Shown: positions 17,990 to 27,423, numbered from the stretch's first letter. The stretch: DNA of 64,000 bases from DATCZB01 sp035513215 (GCA_035513215.1 DATKCK010000029.1:22035-86034), one strand, 5' to 3'. Made by a program: numbers and translations. The notes: generated from the letters alone by a model not told the origin.

Positions 17990-18112
17990 ATGACGAGAAA
18001 AGCCGAGATCGGCTGCTGCGCGCTCGGGATCGCGCTGCTCGCGATTACTTCGGAGCGCGCACAGGGCGAAATTGGGCGGCAGCAGTCGATCCCTGAACTA
18101 GGTAGGCGATAG
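17990..18112 (+). CDS. Small ORF, 40 residues, signal-peptide-like
   Basis: MTRKAEIGCCALGIALLAIT begins a basic-then-hydrophobic segment followed by SERAQGEIGRQQSIPELGRR and a TAG. It ends one base before the GTG start of the VCBS protein, so it could be a leader or a tiny secreted peptide. Coding preference looks host-like. No family is recognised and it may not be translated. Confidence 0.3.
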   Translation: MTRKAEIGCCALGIALLAITSERAQGEIGRQQSIPELGRR

Positions 18113-18113
18113 G

Positions 18114-20522
18114 GTGGGCTCGAGTTCTTTGCGTTGGGCGGCGTTCGCGTGGGCTTTGTTGCTCGCTGCGGCTCCCGCCGTAGCGGATCCGGTGATCGTG
18201 AGCGTTCCGCGTCTTTTCGTGAACGAAGGCGAATCGTACTCGTACACGATCGTCGTTCGGGACGACGATGACGACGACGACGACGATGACGACGATGACG
18301 ATGACGACGACGATGACAGGCGTCGATACCGAATCAGCGTGACTTCCAAGCTGCCGCAGTGGCTCGCATTCGACGGCGACGACACGCTTTCGGGCACGCC
18401 CGGCGCGCAGGACTCGGGCAAGTATCGAATCTCGATCGAGGCAAGGCAAGGTCGCGACAAGGATACGCAGGACTTCACGATCACGGTACGGGACGTCGCG
18501 CCGACTCCTCCACCGCAGACGCCACCGCCTCAGCAACCGCCGCCACCGGCCCCGGCCCCACCGGCTCCGGCCCCACCGGCTCCGGCCCCACCGGCTCCGG
18601 CCCCACCGGCTCCGGCCCCACCGCCGCCAACGCCGCCACCGGCTTCGGCGCCACCAACGCTACCCTCGGCCGATCTCGCGGCCGCCATTGCGGTCTCACC
18701 GAATCCGACGCTCGCAGGCTCGCCCGCGAGGTGGACGTTGACCGTGCGCAACGTTGGGGGCGCCTACGTCGCGAACATCGGTTTGCGCGCGCGGTTCTCG
18801 GGCATCGGGCCCCTTCAGCTCGAGCTCGTCTCTTCGCCGGCGTGCACGCTGCAACTACTAGGCAACGAGGCTGAGCTTGACTGCCGCCTCGGGCCGCTGG
18901 CCGGCGGGCAGGCGCAGTCGATCGAAGTCCTCGGCGGCAGCCGCGAGGCCGGCGAAGTTCTCGGCGTCGCCACGGTATCGATCGCCGACGCGGCGCCGCT
19001 CGATGGCGTGCTCGGCAACAACGAGGCGCGCGCATTGTTGACGGTCGCCATGCAGTTGAGCAGCGGTCCCGCGCAACAGCTCCACGCGCCGGGCGGCACG
19101 GCATTGGCGGCCGGGGACCTTAACGGCGACGGTCTCGAGGACATTGCCGTTGCGACGCGCTTCGGCGAGCGCACGTTGATCTTTTTGAACGGCCGCGATC
19201 CGAACGACGAGAACAAGCGCGCGTTCGCGCCGACGCCGCTGCGTTTCGGTACATCCGCGAACGGCAACGACATTGCCGCCGCCGATCTCGACGGGGACGG
19301 CCACCTCGATCTCGTCGTCGCGAACGCCAACGCCGACAATCACATCCTCATCAATGACGGCAGTGGCGGGTTCGCGGTGATCGCACTGAGCGGCAGCTCG
19401 GCGTCGAGCAACGCCGTGGCACTCGGGGACGTCAATGGCGACGGGCTCGTCGACATCGTGTTCGCGAATGCTGGCGCCAACACGGTATACCTCAATCAGG
19501 GCGGGAGGACGTTCGTGCGCGGCGCGAGTCTCGGCCAGGCGCAGGCCAACAGTGTCGATGTCGCGATCGTGGACTTGCTCGGCGATGCTCTGCCCGAGCT
19601 CGTGTTCGCGAACCCGGTCGGCGATGCCGCCGTGTACCAGAGCTCGGGAGGGAGCATCGTGCTCGCTGCTCCGCTGTCGACGGGCCCGACGACCGCGGTT
19701 TCCTCCGCGGACTTCGACGGCGACGGGCGCCTCGATCTCGTCTTCGCACGAAGCGCCGGCGCGGCGCGTGCGGCCTCGAATCTCGTCTACTTGAATCGCT
19801 CCACGGCGGTGCCTGTGTTCCTGCTTGCCGATGAGCTCGGCGGTTCCTCGACCGTCGACGTCGTCGCGGACGACGTCGATCTCGATGGTCTGGATGACGT
19901 CGTCGCGATCAACGCCGTCGGGAGCCACCAGCTCTACAAGAACAGCTCGCTCGGCGGCAGCATTGCGTTCCTGCTGCATCCCGAGCAGTTCGGGGGCGGC
20001 GGCGCCGCGGCCTCGGTGGCCGGCAAATTCAATCCAGACGAGCGCGTCGACATCGCGATCGTCGGCGCCGACCGGATTTCGATCTTCTTCAACGACGGTC
20101 GCGGCAATCTCGGCCCCGGCGACGTCGATGCGCCGACGCTAACGCTCGTGGGTACGCCATCGGTCGCATTTCCGGTCGGCACGCCCTACGTAGACAAGGG
20201 TGCGACCGCGATGGATGTCATCGACGGGGACCTGACCGCCGCGATCGAGGTCGACAATCCCGTCGACGCGAACGTCATCGGCACGTATACCGTTCGCTAC
20301 GGCGTCGTCGACAGCTCCGGCAACGCGGCCTCGGCAGTCCACCGTACCGTCCAGGTGGAGGCGCGTGGCGGTTCCGGCGGCGGCGGTGGCGGAGCGGTTT
20401 CGATCGAAATGCTGCTGCTGTTGCTCGCAGCCGCGTCGCTACGCCGAGGTCTCGTCCGGGATTGGGCGCAGTGCCGGCACCTGCCAAGGCCCGTTTTTCC
20501 GGGATCGCCTAGCGAGATCTGA
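18114..20522 (+). CDS. Large exported FG-GAP/VCBS repeat protein with poly-Asp tract and GlyGly-CTERM-like tail
   Basis: An 802-residue surface protein with a Sec signal (ALLLAAAPAVA, cut near residue 24). A putative Ig/cadherin-like domain (about 27-128) is interrupted by 19 consecutive Asp (50-68). A Pro/Ala linker (about 130-180) and a CARDB-like domain (about 184-305) follow. Several FG-GAP/VCBS blades carry DLNGDGLEDIAV, DLDGDGHLDLVVA, DVNGDGLVDIVFA and DFDGDGRLDLVFA calcium loops. A DUF5011-like Ig domain lies at about 676-750. The end GGSGGGGGG then VSIEMLLLLLAAASLRR resembles a GlyGly-CTERM signal for rhombosortase, but about 25 extra residues follow it. GTG start. It likely binds Ca2+ at the cell surface. 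Confidence 0.78.
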   Translation: MGSSSLRWAAFAWALLLAAAPAVADPVIVSVPRLFVNEGESYSYTIVVRDDDDDDDDDDDDDDDDDDDRRRYRISVTSKLPQWLAFDGDDTLSGTPGAQDSGKYRISIEARQGRDKDTQDFTITVRDVAPTPPPQTPPPQQPPPPAPAPPAPAPPAPAPPAPAPPAPAPPPPTPPPASAPPTLPSADLAAAIAVSPNPTLAGSPARWTLTVRNVGGAYVANIGLRARFSGIGPLQLELVSSPACTLQLLGNEAELDCRLGPLAGGQAQSIEVLGGSREAGEVLGVATVSIADAAPLDGVLGNNEARALLTVAMQLSSGPAQQLHAPGGTALAAGDLNGDGLEDIAVATRFGERTLIFLNGRDPNDENKRAFAPTPLRFGTSANGNDIAAADLDGDGHLDLVVANANADNHILINDGSGGFAVIALSGSSASSNAVALGDVNGDGLVDIVFANAGANTVYLNQGGRTFVRGASLGQAQANSVDVAIVDLLGDALPELVFANPVGDAAVYQSSGGSIVLAAPLSTGPTTAVSSADFDGDGRLDLVFARSAGAARAASNLVYLNRSTAVPVFLLADELGGSSTVDVVADDVDLDGLDDVVAINAVGSHQLYKNSSLGGSIAFLLHPEQFGGGGAAASVAGKFNPDERVDIAIVGADRISIFFNDGRGNLGPGDVDAPTLTLVGTPSVAFPVGTPYVDKGATAMDVIDGDLTAAIEVDNPVDANVIGTYTVRYGVVDSSGNAASAVHRTVQVEARGGSGGGGGGAVSIEMLLLLLAAASLRRGLVRDWAQCRHLPRPVFPGSPSEI
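18261..18317 (+). repeat. GAY trinucleotide tract encoding 19 Asp
   Basis: Nineteen consecutive GAC/GAT codons, 14 GAC and 5 GAT in irregular order. The mixed codons show the tract is not a pure slippage product, so selection for the amino acid run is plausible. It lies inside the first Ig-like domain of the VCBS protein. Confidence 0.95.
18556..18615 (+). repeat. Four perfect 15-bp tandem repeats encoding Pro-Ala linker
   Basis: The unit CCCCACCGGCTCCGG occurs four times without change, followed by a partial fifth. It encodes an (APAPP)n linker in the VCBS protein. Identical DNA units indicate recent expansion, and copy number may vary between strains. Confidence 0.95.
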
Positions 20523-20604
20523 GCAAGCTGCTGATCAGTAATCCTGCGGTAACCGCGATTCCGAGCGAGGCGATGGGGTGATCGCGCATATACTCGCGCG
20601 AGTG
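20509..20604 (-). pseudogene. 3' remnant of a DUF883/ElaB-YqjD-type gene
   Basis: On the minus strand, 31 codons open between two stops read REYMRDHPIASLGIAVTAGL and then LISSLLRSR. This is the C-terminal membrane segment of the DUF883 (ElaB/YqjD) ribosome-associated membrane proteins, which normally have about 100 residues. The N-terminal helical part is missing, and the break coincides with the left edge of the block of different codon use. The remnant overlaps the last codons of the VCBS gene on the other strand. Confidence 0.6.
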
Positions 20605-20667
20605 TCACCCGCATGTGCGTCAGGAATCCCGCGCACCACCACAACCACGACGAAGCGAAATCACCGC

Positions 20668-21420
20668 ATGGAACCGACCGCACTCGAACGTCCCGCCGGC
20701 CGCATTCAATCGCCGCTGTGGGGTATTCTGGCCAGCATCCTGTTCGTCGCCGCTATCGTCGGTGTACTGGTCTATTTCGGCGCCCACGAGCAGATCCTGC
20801 GCCTGCTGGAGTGGTTCGACGCCCAGGGGGCGTGGGTGTCGCTGCTGTTCATCCTGCTCATGGCGGCGGTGGTGGTGCTGGTACTGCCGGGTGTGCTGTT
20901 CACCACCGGCGCCGGTTTCGTGTTCGGCGTCATGGAGGGTTCCATCTATGTGGTGACCGGCACCACCCTGGGGGCGGTGCTGGCCTTCCTCATCGCCCGC
21001 TACCTGTTCGGGCAGCGCGCGCGGCGGTTCGTCATGGCCCGGTCAAAACTCCGCGTGGTCAGCGAGGAGCTCACACCGCATGGATGGAAGATCGTGCTGC
21101 TGACACGCCTGATCCCGTTCTTCCCCAGCAAGATCGCCAACTATTTTTTCGGGCTGACCCCGTTCTCGCTGCGCGGTTACGCTGCCGGCTCGCTGCTGGG
21201 TTTCATCCCCTTCTCGGTGCACAACGTCTATCTCGGCTCCATCGTCGCCGACCTCTCCACGCTGGGCGCGCGCGACCAGGGCCGTTCTCCACTGGAATGG
21301 ACCCTCTACGGCGCCGGCTTCGTGGCCACCGTGGTCGCGGTCGTCTACCTCAACCGTCTGGCGCGTCGCGCGCTGGCCCGCTATACGGACGCAGGCACGA
21401 TCGACGAGAATCAACCGTGA
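20668..21420 (+). CDS. TVP38/TMEM64 (SNARE-associated/DedA-like) membrane protein
   Basis: A 250-residue inner-membrane protein of the VTT superfamily, predicted lipid scramblase or transporter. Diagnostic parts are VVLVLPGVLFTTGAGFVFG (about 73-91), TLGAVLAFLIARYLFGQRAR and LLTRLIPFFPSKIANYFFGL, which forms a re-entrant loop. The frame is open from a GTG at 20578, but the ATG at 20668 fits the family start better. It is the first gene of the four-gene block, and its stop overlaps the next start (GTGA). Confidence 0.8.
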   Translation: MEPTALERPAGRIQSPLWGILASILFVAAIVGVLVYFGAHEQILRLLEWFDAQGAWVSLLFILLMAAVVVLVLPGVLFTTGAGFVFGVMEGSIYVVTGTTLGAVLAFLIARYLFGQRARRFVMARSKLRVVSEELTPHGWKIVLLTRLIPFFPSKIANYFFGLTPFSLRGYAAGSLLGFIPFSVHNVYLGSIVADLSTLGARDQGRSPLEWTLYGAGFVATVVAVVYLNRLARRALARYTDAGTIDENQP

Positions 21421-23666
21421 GCTGGATGACGTGGCTGCCCTGGCGTTTTGTCATTCGCTATATCGCGCGTAAGCAAGGCTTCCTGGATCCCATCGCCCTG
21501 TTGGCGCGTCTGCACAGATTTGCCCAACCGTCCGAGGTCGGTGAACCCATCGAGCTGCTACGCGCCGGCGTGGTGTTTCACGCCCGCGGCCTGAACAACA
21601 GCCGCGTCATCCAGCACAACCTGGACTGGGTCTGGCCCTACTGGATCGAACGCCAGTTCGATCCGCATGATGTGTCGTTCATCCCGCGCGCCTTTTCCAT
21701 CACCCACATCAATCTCACGCACCGCAACTGGACCGCGCTCGGCTATCCGGATTGCCCGGAACTACCGATCGTCGATCCCCGCGGCCTGCTCACACCCATC
21801 CTCGATGGCTGGTCGCTGGACGGCTGGCTGCTGGCCGAGGACGGCCGCTGCCTGCTGCCCTCGCGGGCCGCCGATTGCCGGCAGCGTCAGGACATGGACC
21901 CCGGCGTGCGCATCACCACCGACACAGAAATGGGTGGCCTGGCCCTGAGCAGCAGCGCCTGGGTGCAGCTCGAATCGGGTGTCCCGGTGTGCAAGCTGCG
22001 CCTGCAGGCGCACTCCGACACGCAAGCCTGGCTGGTGCTGGCGCTACGTCCGTACAACCCGGAGGGCATCAGCTTCATTCATCAGGTCAGCCTGTCGAGT
22101 GACCGCAGGGCCTGGCTCGTCGACGATACCCAGCGCGTCGACTTCAGCCGCCCCGCCGCGCGGCATCATGCCACTGATTACCGTCACGGGGACGTGTACA
22201 TACATCTCGAGGATCTCGACGATCAGACCGGCGGCGGCTGCGACGTGGGCATGGTCACCGCGGCGGCGCTGTTTTCGGTCGCGGCCGGTGAAGCCACGGA
22301 GATCACCGCCAGCATCCCGCTCACGGACACACCCGGCCTGCTCGCCGCCGACGCCTGGAACGCCGCGCAACGCGGGCGCTGCACACTCACTTGCCCGGAG
22401 CCGCGTTACCAGTTTCTGTTTGATGCCGCAGTCGCCTCGCTGATTCTGCATTCACCGGACGACGTCTATCCCGGCCCCTTCACCTACAAGCGCTTCTGGT
22501 TTCGCGACGCCGCCTTCATCATCCATGCGCTGCTGTGCGTCGGCCTCACCGGACGAGCCGAACGCGCGCTGGCGCGCTTCCCGGAACGGCTGACGGCGCT
22601 CGGCTATTTCCGCTCCCAGGAAGGCGAGTGGGATGCCAACGGCGAAGTGTTGTGGATCCTGCAGCGCTTCTACGCCCTGACCGGAAGGACGGCCTCGTCC
22701 GACTGGAATGGGACCATCCAGCGCGGCGCCCGCTGGATCGTACGCAAGCGCCTCGCCGACGATCTGGATGCGCCCCACGCCGGACTGCTGCCAGCTGGTT
22801 TCAGCGCCGAGCACCTGGGCCCTAACGATTACTATTACTGGGATGATTTCTGGGGCATCGCCGGTCTGCGTGCGGCGGCAGTCATGCTCGCGGATGCGGA
22901 CCCCGTACACAGCGCGGAATTCGCGCAAGCGGCGGATGATTTCGCGGCGGCGGTGCAACGCAGCCTGGCAGCTTGCACGCACCGCCTCGGTCGTCCCGCC
23001 ATGCCGGCCTCGCCTTATCGCCGTCTGGATGCCGGCGCCATCGGCTCGCTGGCGTTCGGCTATCCGGTGCAACTGTGCGCAGCGGACGATCCCCGACTGC
23101 TCGATTGCGTCGAGTTCCTGCTCGAGCGCTGTTTTGTGAATGGCGCGTTTTACCAGGATATGATCCACTCCGGCCTCAACGCCTACCTGACCCTGCACGT
23201 CGCCCAGATCCTGTTACGCGCCAATGACCCGCGCCACCTCGAACTGATGGACACCGTCGCCGCCCTGGCATCGCCGACCGGCCACTGGCCGGAGGCGATC
23301 CATCCGCGCACCGGAGGTGGCTGCATGGGCGACGGTCACCATGTGTGGGCTGCCGCCGATTGGGTGCTGATGCTGCGCAACTGTTTCGTGCGCGAGGAAG
23401 GCGAACGTCTCATCCTGTGCGCGGGCATCCCGCCGCGCTGGCTCGAGCACGGCACGCCGATCCGTTTCGGACCCGCGCCGACGGCCTTCGGCGCGGTGTC
23501 GATCGAGATCAAAGAGCACCCCGCGTCCGCGCTACGCATCACATGGCGTGGCGATTGGCATCACAGCGCACCGCCCCTCGAGGTGCGCCTGCCTGGATAC
23601 AAGGTGGTTAGCGTCACTGATGACAGCACGACCGTGGTCCCGGACAAAAAGGAAACTGTTGCTTGA
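21417..23666 (+). CDS. Glycogen-debranching / GH15-like six-hairpin glycosidase
   Basis: A 749-residue protein. The C-terminal part (about 350-700) is an (alpha/alpha)6 barrel, with YPGPFTYKRFWFRDAAFIIHAL containing the substrate-binding WFRD/Asp, NDYYYWDDFWGIAGLRAA, and PTGHWPEAIHPRTGGGCMGDG with a candidate catalytic Glu. The N-terminal half is beta-rich as in amylo-alpha-1,6-glucosidase-type enzymes. It likely trims alpha-glucans or a glycolipid headgroup. The GTG start overlaps the previous stop. The frame is open upstream to 20613, but that part is the shadow of the TVP38 gene. No signal peptide is seen, so it is cytoplasmic. Confidence 0.7.
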   Translation: MSWMTWLPWRFVIRYIARKQGFLDPIALLARLHRFAQPSEVGEPIELLRAGVVFHARGLNNSRVIQHNLDWVWPYWIERQFDPHDVSFIPRAFSITHINLTHRNWTALGYPDCPELPIVDPRGLLTPILDGWSLDGWLLAEDGRCLLPSRAADCRQRQDMDPGVRITTDTEMGGLALSSSAWVQLESGVPVCKLRLQAHSDTQAWLVLALRPYNPEGISFIHQVSLSSDRRAWLVDDTQRVDFSRPAARHHATDYRHGDVYIHLEDLDDQTGGGCDVGMVTAAALFSVAAGEATEITASIPLTDTPGLLAADAWNAAQRGRCTLTCPEPRYQFLFDAAVASLILHSPDDVYPGPFTYKRFWFRDAAFIIHALLCVGLTGRAERALARFPERLTALGYFRSQEGEWDANGEVLWILQRFYALTGRTASSDWNGTIQRGARWIVRKRLADDLDAPHAGLLPAGFSAEHLGPNDYYYWDDFWGIAGLRAAAVMLADADPVHSAEFAQAADDFAAAVQRSLAACTHRLGRPAMPASPYRRLDAGAIGSLAFGYPVQLCAADDPRLLDCVEFLLERCFVNGAFYQDMIHSGLNAYLTLHVAQILLRANDPRHLELMDTVAALASPTGHWPEAIHPRTGGGCMGDGHHVWAAADWVLMLRNCFVREEGERLILCAGIPPRWLEHGTPIRFGPAPTAFGAVSIEIKEHPASALRITWRGDWHHSAPPLEVRLPGYKVVSVTDDSTTVVPDKKETVA

Positions 23667-24952
23667 ACATCCTGATCCTCACCAACACCTTCACGCCGCA
23701 TGTGGGCGGCGTGGCGCGCTCGGTGGAGGCGTTCAGCGCGGAATACCGTAAACGCGGACACCGCGTACTGGTCGTGGCGCCCGAATTTCCCGACATGTCG
23801 CTGGATGAAGTCGACGTGGTGCGCATCAACGCGATCCAAAATTTCAACGACAGTGACTTCTCGGTCGCGCTGCCGATACATCCACAGCTCACCGATTCCA
23901 TCGACGCCTTCGGCGCCGACATCGTGCACTCCCAGCATCCCTTTCTGCTGGGTATCACTGCGCTGCGCCTGGCGCGCCACCGGGGACTGCCGCTGGTATT
24001 CACGCATCACACCCTGTATGACCAATATACGCACTATGTCCCCGGCGACTCGTCCGCCCTGAAACGTTTCGCGATCGAACTCGCCACCCGCTATGCTAAT
24101 CTCTGCGATCAGGTCTTCGCCCCCAGCGAGAGCATCCAGGCGCTGTTGCAGCAACGCGGCGTCACCACGCCGATTGCCGTAGTGCCCACCGGCGTGCGCC
24201 TGGAAAATTTTGCACAGGGAGATGGACCGGCCTTTCGCAGGCAGATGGGCATTCCGGAAACTGCCTTCGTGGTCGGCCATCTGGGCCGCCTGGCGCCGGA
24301 AAAGAACCTGGAATTTCTGACTCAGGCGGTCGCTGATTTCATCAACCGCAACAGCCGTGCGCATTTCGTCTTGATCGGCACCGGCCCGTCCGAAGACGCC
24401 ATCCGGAGTACTTTTGCCCGCGCCGGCTTAGAATCGCAGTTACACATTGCCGGCATTCTGCAGCAGCAACCGTTGGCCGACGCCCTGCACGCGATGGACG
24501 TGTTCGCCTTCGCGTCCACGAGCGAGACTCAAGGCATGGTGCTGACGGAGGCCATGGCGGCCGGTCTGCCGGTCGTTGCCCTGGACGCTCCCGGCGCCCG
24601 TGAAGTAGTCAGCGACGGGCTCAACGGCCGCCTGCTGACGGAGGCATCGTCCGCGACCTTCGGCGCCGCCTTGGCGTGGGTGGCCGGACTGGCACCGGAG
24701 CAATTGCGCGACGTGCAACAAGCCGCACTCGCCACCGCCGCGGCCTTTTCAATACCCCGATCGGCGGACAAGTCCCTGGCCTGCTACGCAGCGCTCGAAT
24801 CTAAATCGACTATTTTTGATGCGAACAGAGATGAGCATGGCTGGGAGGATGTCATGACATTTATAAAAACAGAGTGGAATATCCTGAAAACTATGGCCCG
24901 AGCGAGCGACGCGGCGCTCGGCACTCACCTGTTTCCCGAACAGGAAGACTGA
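23663..24952 (+). CDS. Glycosyltransferase family 4 (GT-B)
   Basis: A 429-residue GT-B enzyme similar to diacylglycerol glucosyl/mannosyltransferases. The N-terminal acceptor domain begins LILTNTFTPHVGGVARSVEA, with FTHHTLYDQYTHYVP near 117-131. The donor domain has VVGHLGRLAPEKNLEFL (about 210-226) and the EX7E-type site ETQGMVLTEAMAAGLPVVAL, GAREV (about 287-315). The start is a TTG overlapping the previous stop (TTGA) with AAAAGGAAACT upstream. Given its TVP38 neighbour, glycolipid synthesis at the membrane is plausible. The last 50 residues are not part of the GT fold. Confidence 0.8.
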   Translation: MNILILTNTFTPHVGGVARSVEAFSAEYRKRGHRVLVVAPEFPDMSLDEVDVVRINAIQNFNDSDFSVALPIHPQLTDSIDAFGADIVHSQHPFLLGITALRLARHRGLPLVFTHHTLYDQYTHYVPGDSSALKRFAIELATRYANLCDQVFAPSESIQALLQQRGVTTPIAVVPTGVRLENFAQGDGPAFRRQMGIPETAFVVGHLGRLAPEKNLEFLTQAVADFINRNSRAHFVLIGTGPSEDAIRSTFARAGLESQLHIAGILQQQPLADALHAMDVFAFASTSETQGMVLTEAMAAGLPVVALDAPGAREVVSDGLNGRLLTEASSATFGAALAWVAGLAPEQLRDVQQAALATAAAFSIPRSADKSLACYAALESKSTIFDANRDEHGWEDVMTFIKTEWNILKTMARASDAALGTHLFPEQED

Positions 24953-25005
24953 TGCTGCACATATACCATTCACCACCCACGGCCGCGGACGAGGCAGACT
25001 AGCCC

Positions 25006-27423
25006 ATGCTTGGCCGAATCGAGACCCAACTACGGCGCCTGCGCCGCAACCTCAGTCGCAGTATCTGGCTTTCGCGTCTGCTGCGTCTGCCGGTGTCGGA
25101 GGGAGCGCCGACGCGGCCGGGGTTGATCATGATCCAGACCGACGGACTGTCGCAGCCGCAGTTCGAACGCGCCCTGGATCGAGGTGAACTGCCGTTCCTG
25201 CGCCGGCTGATCCAGCGCGAACACTATCAGCTCCATGCCCACTATTCGGGCCTGCCGGCGACGACGCCCGCGGTCCAGGCCGAGCTGTTCTATGGTGTCA
25301 AAGGTGCCGTCCCGGCATTTTCCTTCAGAGACCATGAATCGCGGCGAATCGTGCGCATGTACGAACCGGACACGGCGGCGCGTGTCGAGGCGCTGCTCGC
25401 AGGCAACGGCAACGAGGCACTGCTCAAAGAGGGCAGCGCCTACTCTGACAACTTCACCGGCGGTGCGGCGGAGTCGCATTTCTGTCCATCATCGATGGGT
25501 TGGGGCCCGACATTGCGCGCGGCCAATCCGCTGGTGATGCTGGCGTTTCTGATCGCCAATTTCTACAGTTTTCTGCGCGTTGCTGTCTTGTTGTTGATGG
25601 AGTTGGGCCTGGCGCTGGTCGATTTCGTGCGTGGGATCCGGCGCGGACACAACTTCCTTGCGGAACTGAAATTCATACCGGCGCGGGTCGGCATCTCGAT
25701 CCTGCTGCGCGAATTCTGTGTGATCGGCGGCAAGATCGACATCGCTCGCGGTCTGCCCATTATTCATATCAACTTCATCGGCTACGACGAACAGTCGCAC
25801 CGCCGCGGTCCGCGCTCACTGTTTGCCCACTGGACCCTGAAAGGGATCGACGACGCCATCGCCCGGTTATGGCGCGCCGCCAATCATTCCGCATGGCGAC
25901 ATTACGAACTCTGGATCTACTCCGATCATGGACAGGCCCACACCCGGCCCTACCATCACGTTCAAGGCTATACCCTGGCAGAGGCCGTGACCGCGGCGCT
26001 CGAAAAATCGGGCGCCAATACAGTCGAAATTCGCACCCAAGGCGTGGGCAGTATTCAGACCCAGCGGGTGCGTTTCCTCGGCGGCAAACGGATTCAGCAC
26101 TTGTTCTCGGTGGGTATCAATGGCGAGGAAGCGCATGAACACCAACCCGTGCTTACCGCCCTGGGACCCGTGGGCCATGTCTATGCGCCGCAGCAAATGA
26201 CTGGCGATGAACGAGATTTTGTCGCCCGTGAATTGGCGCGCACGCATAAGGTACCAATCGTGCTCAATGTGGAGGCCCCGGGCACGCTGTGCGCCCGCAC
26301 CGATGCCGGTGAATTCCGTTTGCCGCAGGATCGTGCCGCTTTGTTCGGAGAGCGACATCCATTCCTCGATTCGATTGGCGAGGATCTGGTGCGCCTCTGC
26401 GAACACCCGGATGCTGGCGACTTCGTTGTGCTTGGCTGGCGTGAAGGCGTGATACCGATGACCTTCGCCGAGGAGAACGGCTCCCACGCCGGTGCGACGC
26501 CCGAAGAGACCAACGGTTTTGCGCTGCTGCCCGTGGACGCTCCTTTGGCGGCACGTGAACATGCGTACTTACGTCCCATGGACCTGCGCATTGCGGCGCT
26601 GCAGCATCTGGAGCGACAGGATCGTAAACCTGTCGCAACACGCATACGTGCCGTCGCCACACCGACGGATACGCTGCGGGTCATGACCTACAATGTGCAC
26701 AGTTGCATCGGCATGGACGGCAAGCTCGACGCCCAGCGCATCGCCCGGGTGATTGCCCGCGGCAGACCGGATGTGGTGGCGTTGCAGGAGCTGGACGTGG
26801 GCCGCGCCCGCACCGATGGCATGAACCAGGCGCATTTGATCGCCCGTTATCTGGAAATGGAGTTTCATTTCCATCCAACCCTGCATCTCGAGGAAGAACG
26901 CTATGGCGATGCCATCCTGACGAATCTGCCACAGCGCCTGGTCAAGGCCGGCGCGCTGCCGGGGCTCGCCGGCAAACGGCACCTGGAACCGCGCGGAGCG
27001 CTCTGGGTTGCCATCGAACTGCATGGTAAAGAGATTCAGATCATCAATACTCACCTGGGATTGTTCCCGCGGGAACGCATGGCGCAGGGTGAAGCGCTGC
27101 TCGGCAGCGACTGGCTGGCACACGAACAGTGCCGGGAGCCGGTGATCCTGTGCGGCGACTTCAACGCCCTGCCGTCATCGTCGGTGTGCCGCCGGCTCGC
27201 TGGGCAACTCAAGGACGTTCAAACCGAGGTGCAGCACCACCGCCCTAAAGGCACCTATTCCGGACGCTTTCCGACGGTGCGCATTGACCACATCTACATC
27301 AGCCCCGGACTCGAAGTAACCGGCATCGAAGTCCCGGCCTCGGAAATGGCGCGCGTCGCCTCCGACCATCTGCCGCTGGTCGCGGAGATGCGCATCCCTG
27401 AACAGCGCAACCTGCGGACATGA
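25006..27423 (+). CDS. Fusion of alkaline-phosphatase-like phosphodiesterase and endonuclease/exonuclease/phosphatase domain
   Basis: An 805-residue two-domain protein. Residues about 38-500 are alkaline-phosphatase-superfamily-like: IMIQTDGLSQPQF carries the metal Asp46 and candidate nucleophile Ser49, and later metal ligands lie in INFIGYDEQSHRRGP and WIYSDHGQAHTRPYHH. A hydrophobic pair (about 175-208) lies inside it. Residues about 558-800 are an EEP domain: RVMTYNVHS, VALQELD, IINTHLGLFPRERM, CGDFNALPSS, RIDHIYIS and SDHLPLV, all catalytic positions present. A plausible role is phospholipid or nucleotide headgroup hydrolysis. No signal peptide is seen. Confidence 0.75.
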   Translation: MLGRIETQLRRLRRNLSRSIWLSRLLRLPVSEGAPTRPGLIMIQTDGLSQPQFERALDRGELPFLRRLIQREHYQLHAHYSGLPATTPAVQAELFYGVKGAVPAFSFRDHESRRIVRMYEPDTAARVEALLAGNGNEALLKEGSAYSDNFTGGAAESHFCPSSMGWGPTLRAANPLVMLAFLIANFYSFLRVAVLLLMELGLALVDFVRGIRRGHNFLAELKFIPARVGISILLREFCVIGGKIDIARGLPIIHINFIGYDEQSHRRGPRSLFAHWTLKGIDDAIARLWRAANHSAWRHYELWIYSDHGQAHTRPYHHVQGYTLAEAVTAALEKSGANTVEIRTQGVGSIQTQRVRFLGGKRIQHLFSVGINGEEAHEHQPVLTALGPVGHVYAPQQMTGDERDFVARELARTHKVPIVLNVEAPGTLCARTDAGEFRLPQDRAALFGERHPFLDSIGEDLVRLCEHPDAGDFVVLGWREGVIPMTFAEENGSHAGATPEETNGFALLPVDAPLAAREHAYLRPMDLRIAALQHLERQDRKPVATRIRAVATPTDTLRVMTYNVHSCIGMDGKLDAQRIARVIARGRPDVVALQELDVGRARTDGMNQAHLIARYLEMEFHFHPTLHLEEERYGDAILTNLPQRLVKAGALPGLAGKRHLEPRGALWVAIELHGKEIQIINTHLGLFPRERMAQGEALLGSDWLAHEQCREPVILCGDFNALPSSSVCRRLAGQLKDVQTEVQHHRPKGTYSGRFPTVRIDHIYISPGLEVTGIEVPASEMARVASDHLPLVAEMRIPEQRNLRT

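Noticed and set aside
18556..18615. Possible CRISPR-like array
   Set aside because: Repeats are 15 bp, contiguous, in frame and without spacers. They encode a Pro/Ala linker.
20578..20667. GTG start extending the TVP38 protein by 30 residues
   Set aside because: The added residues are polar, Thr-rich and derive from the remnant/junction sequence; family members start near the ATG at 20668.
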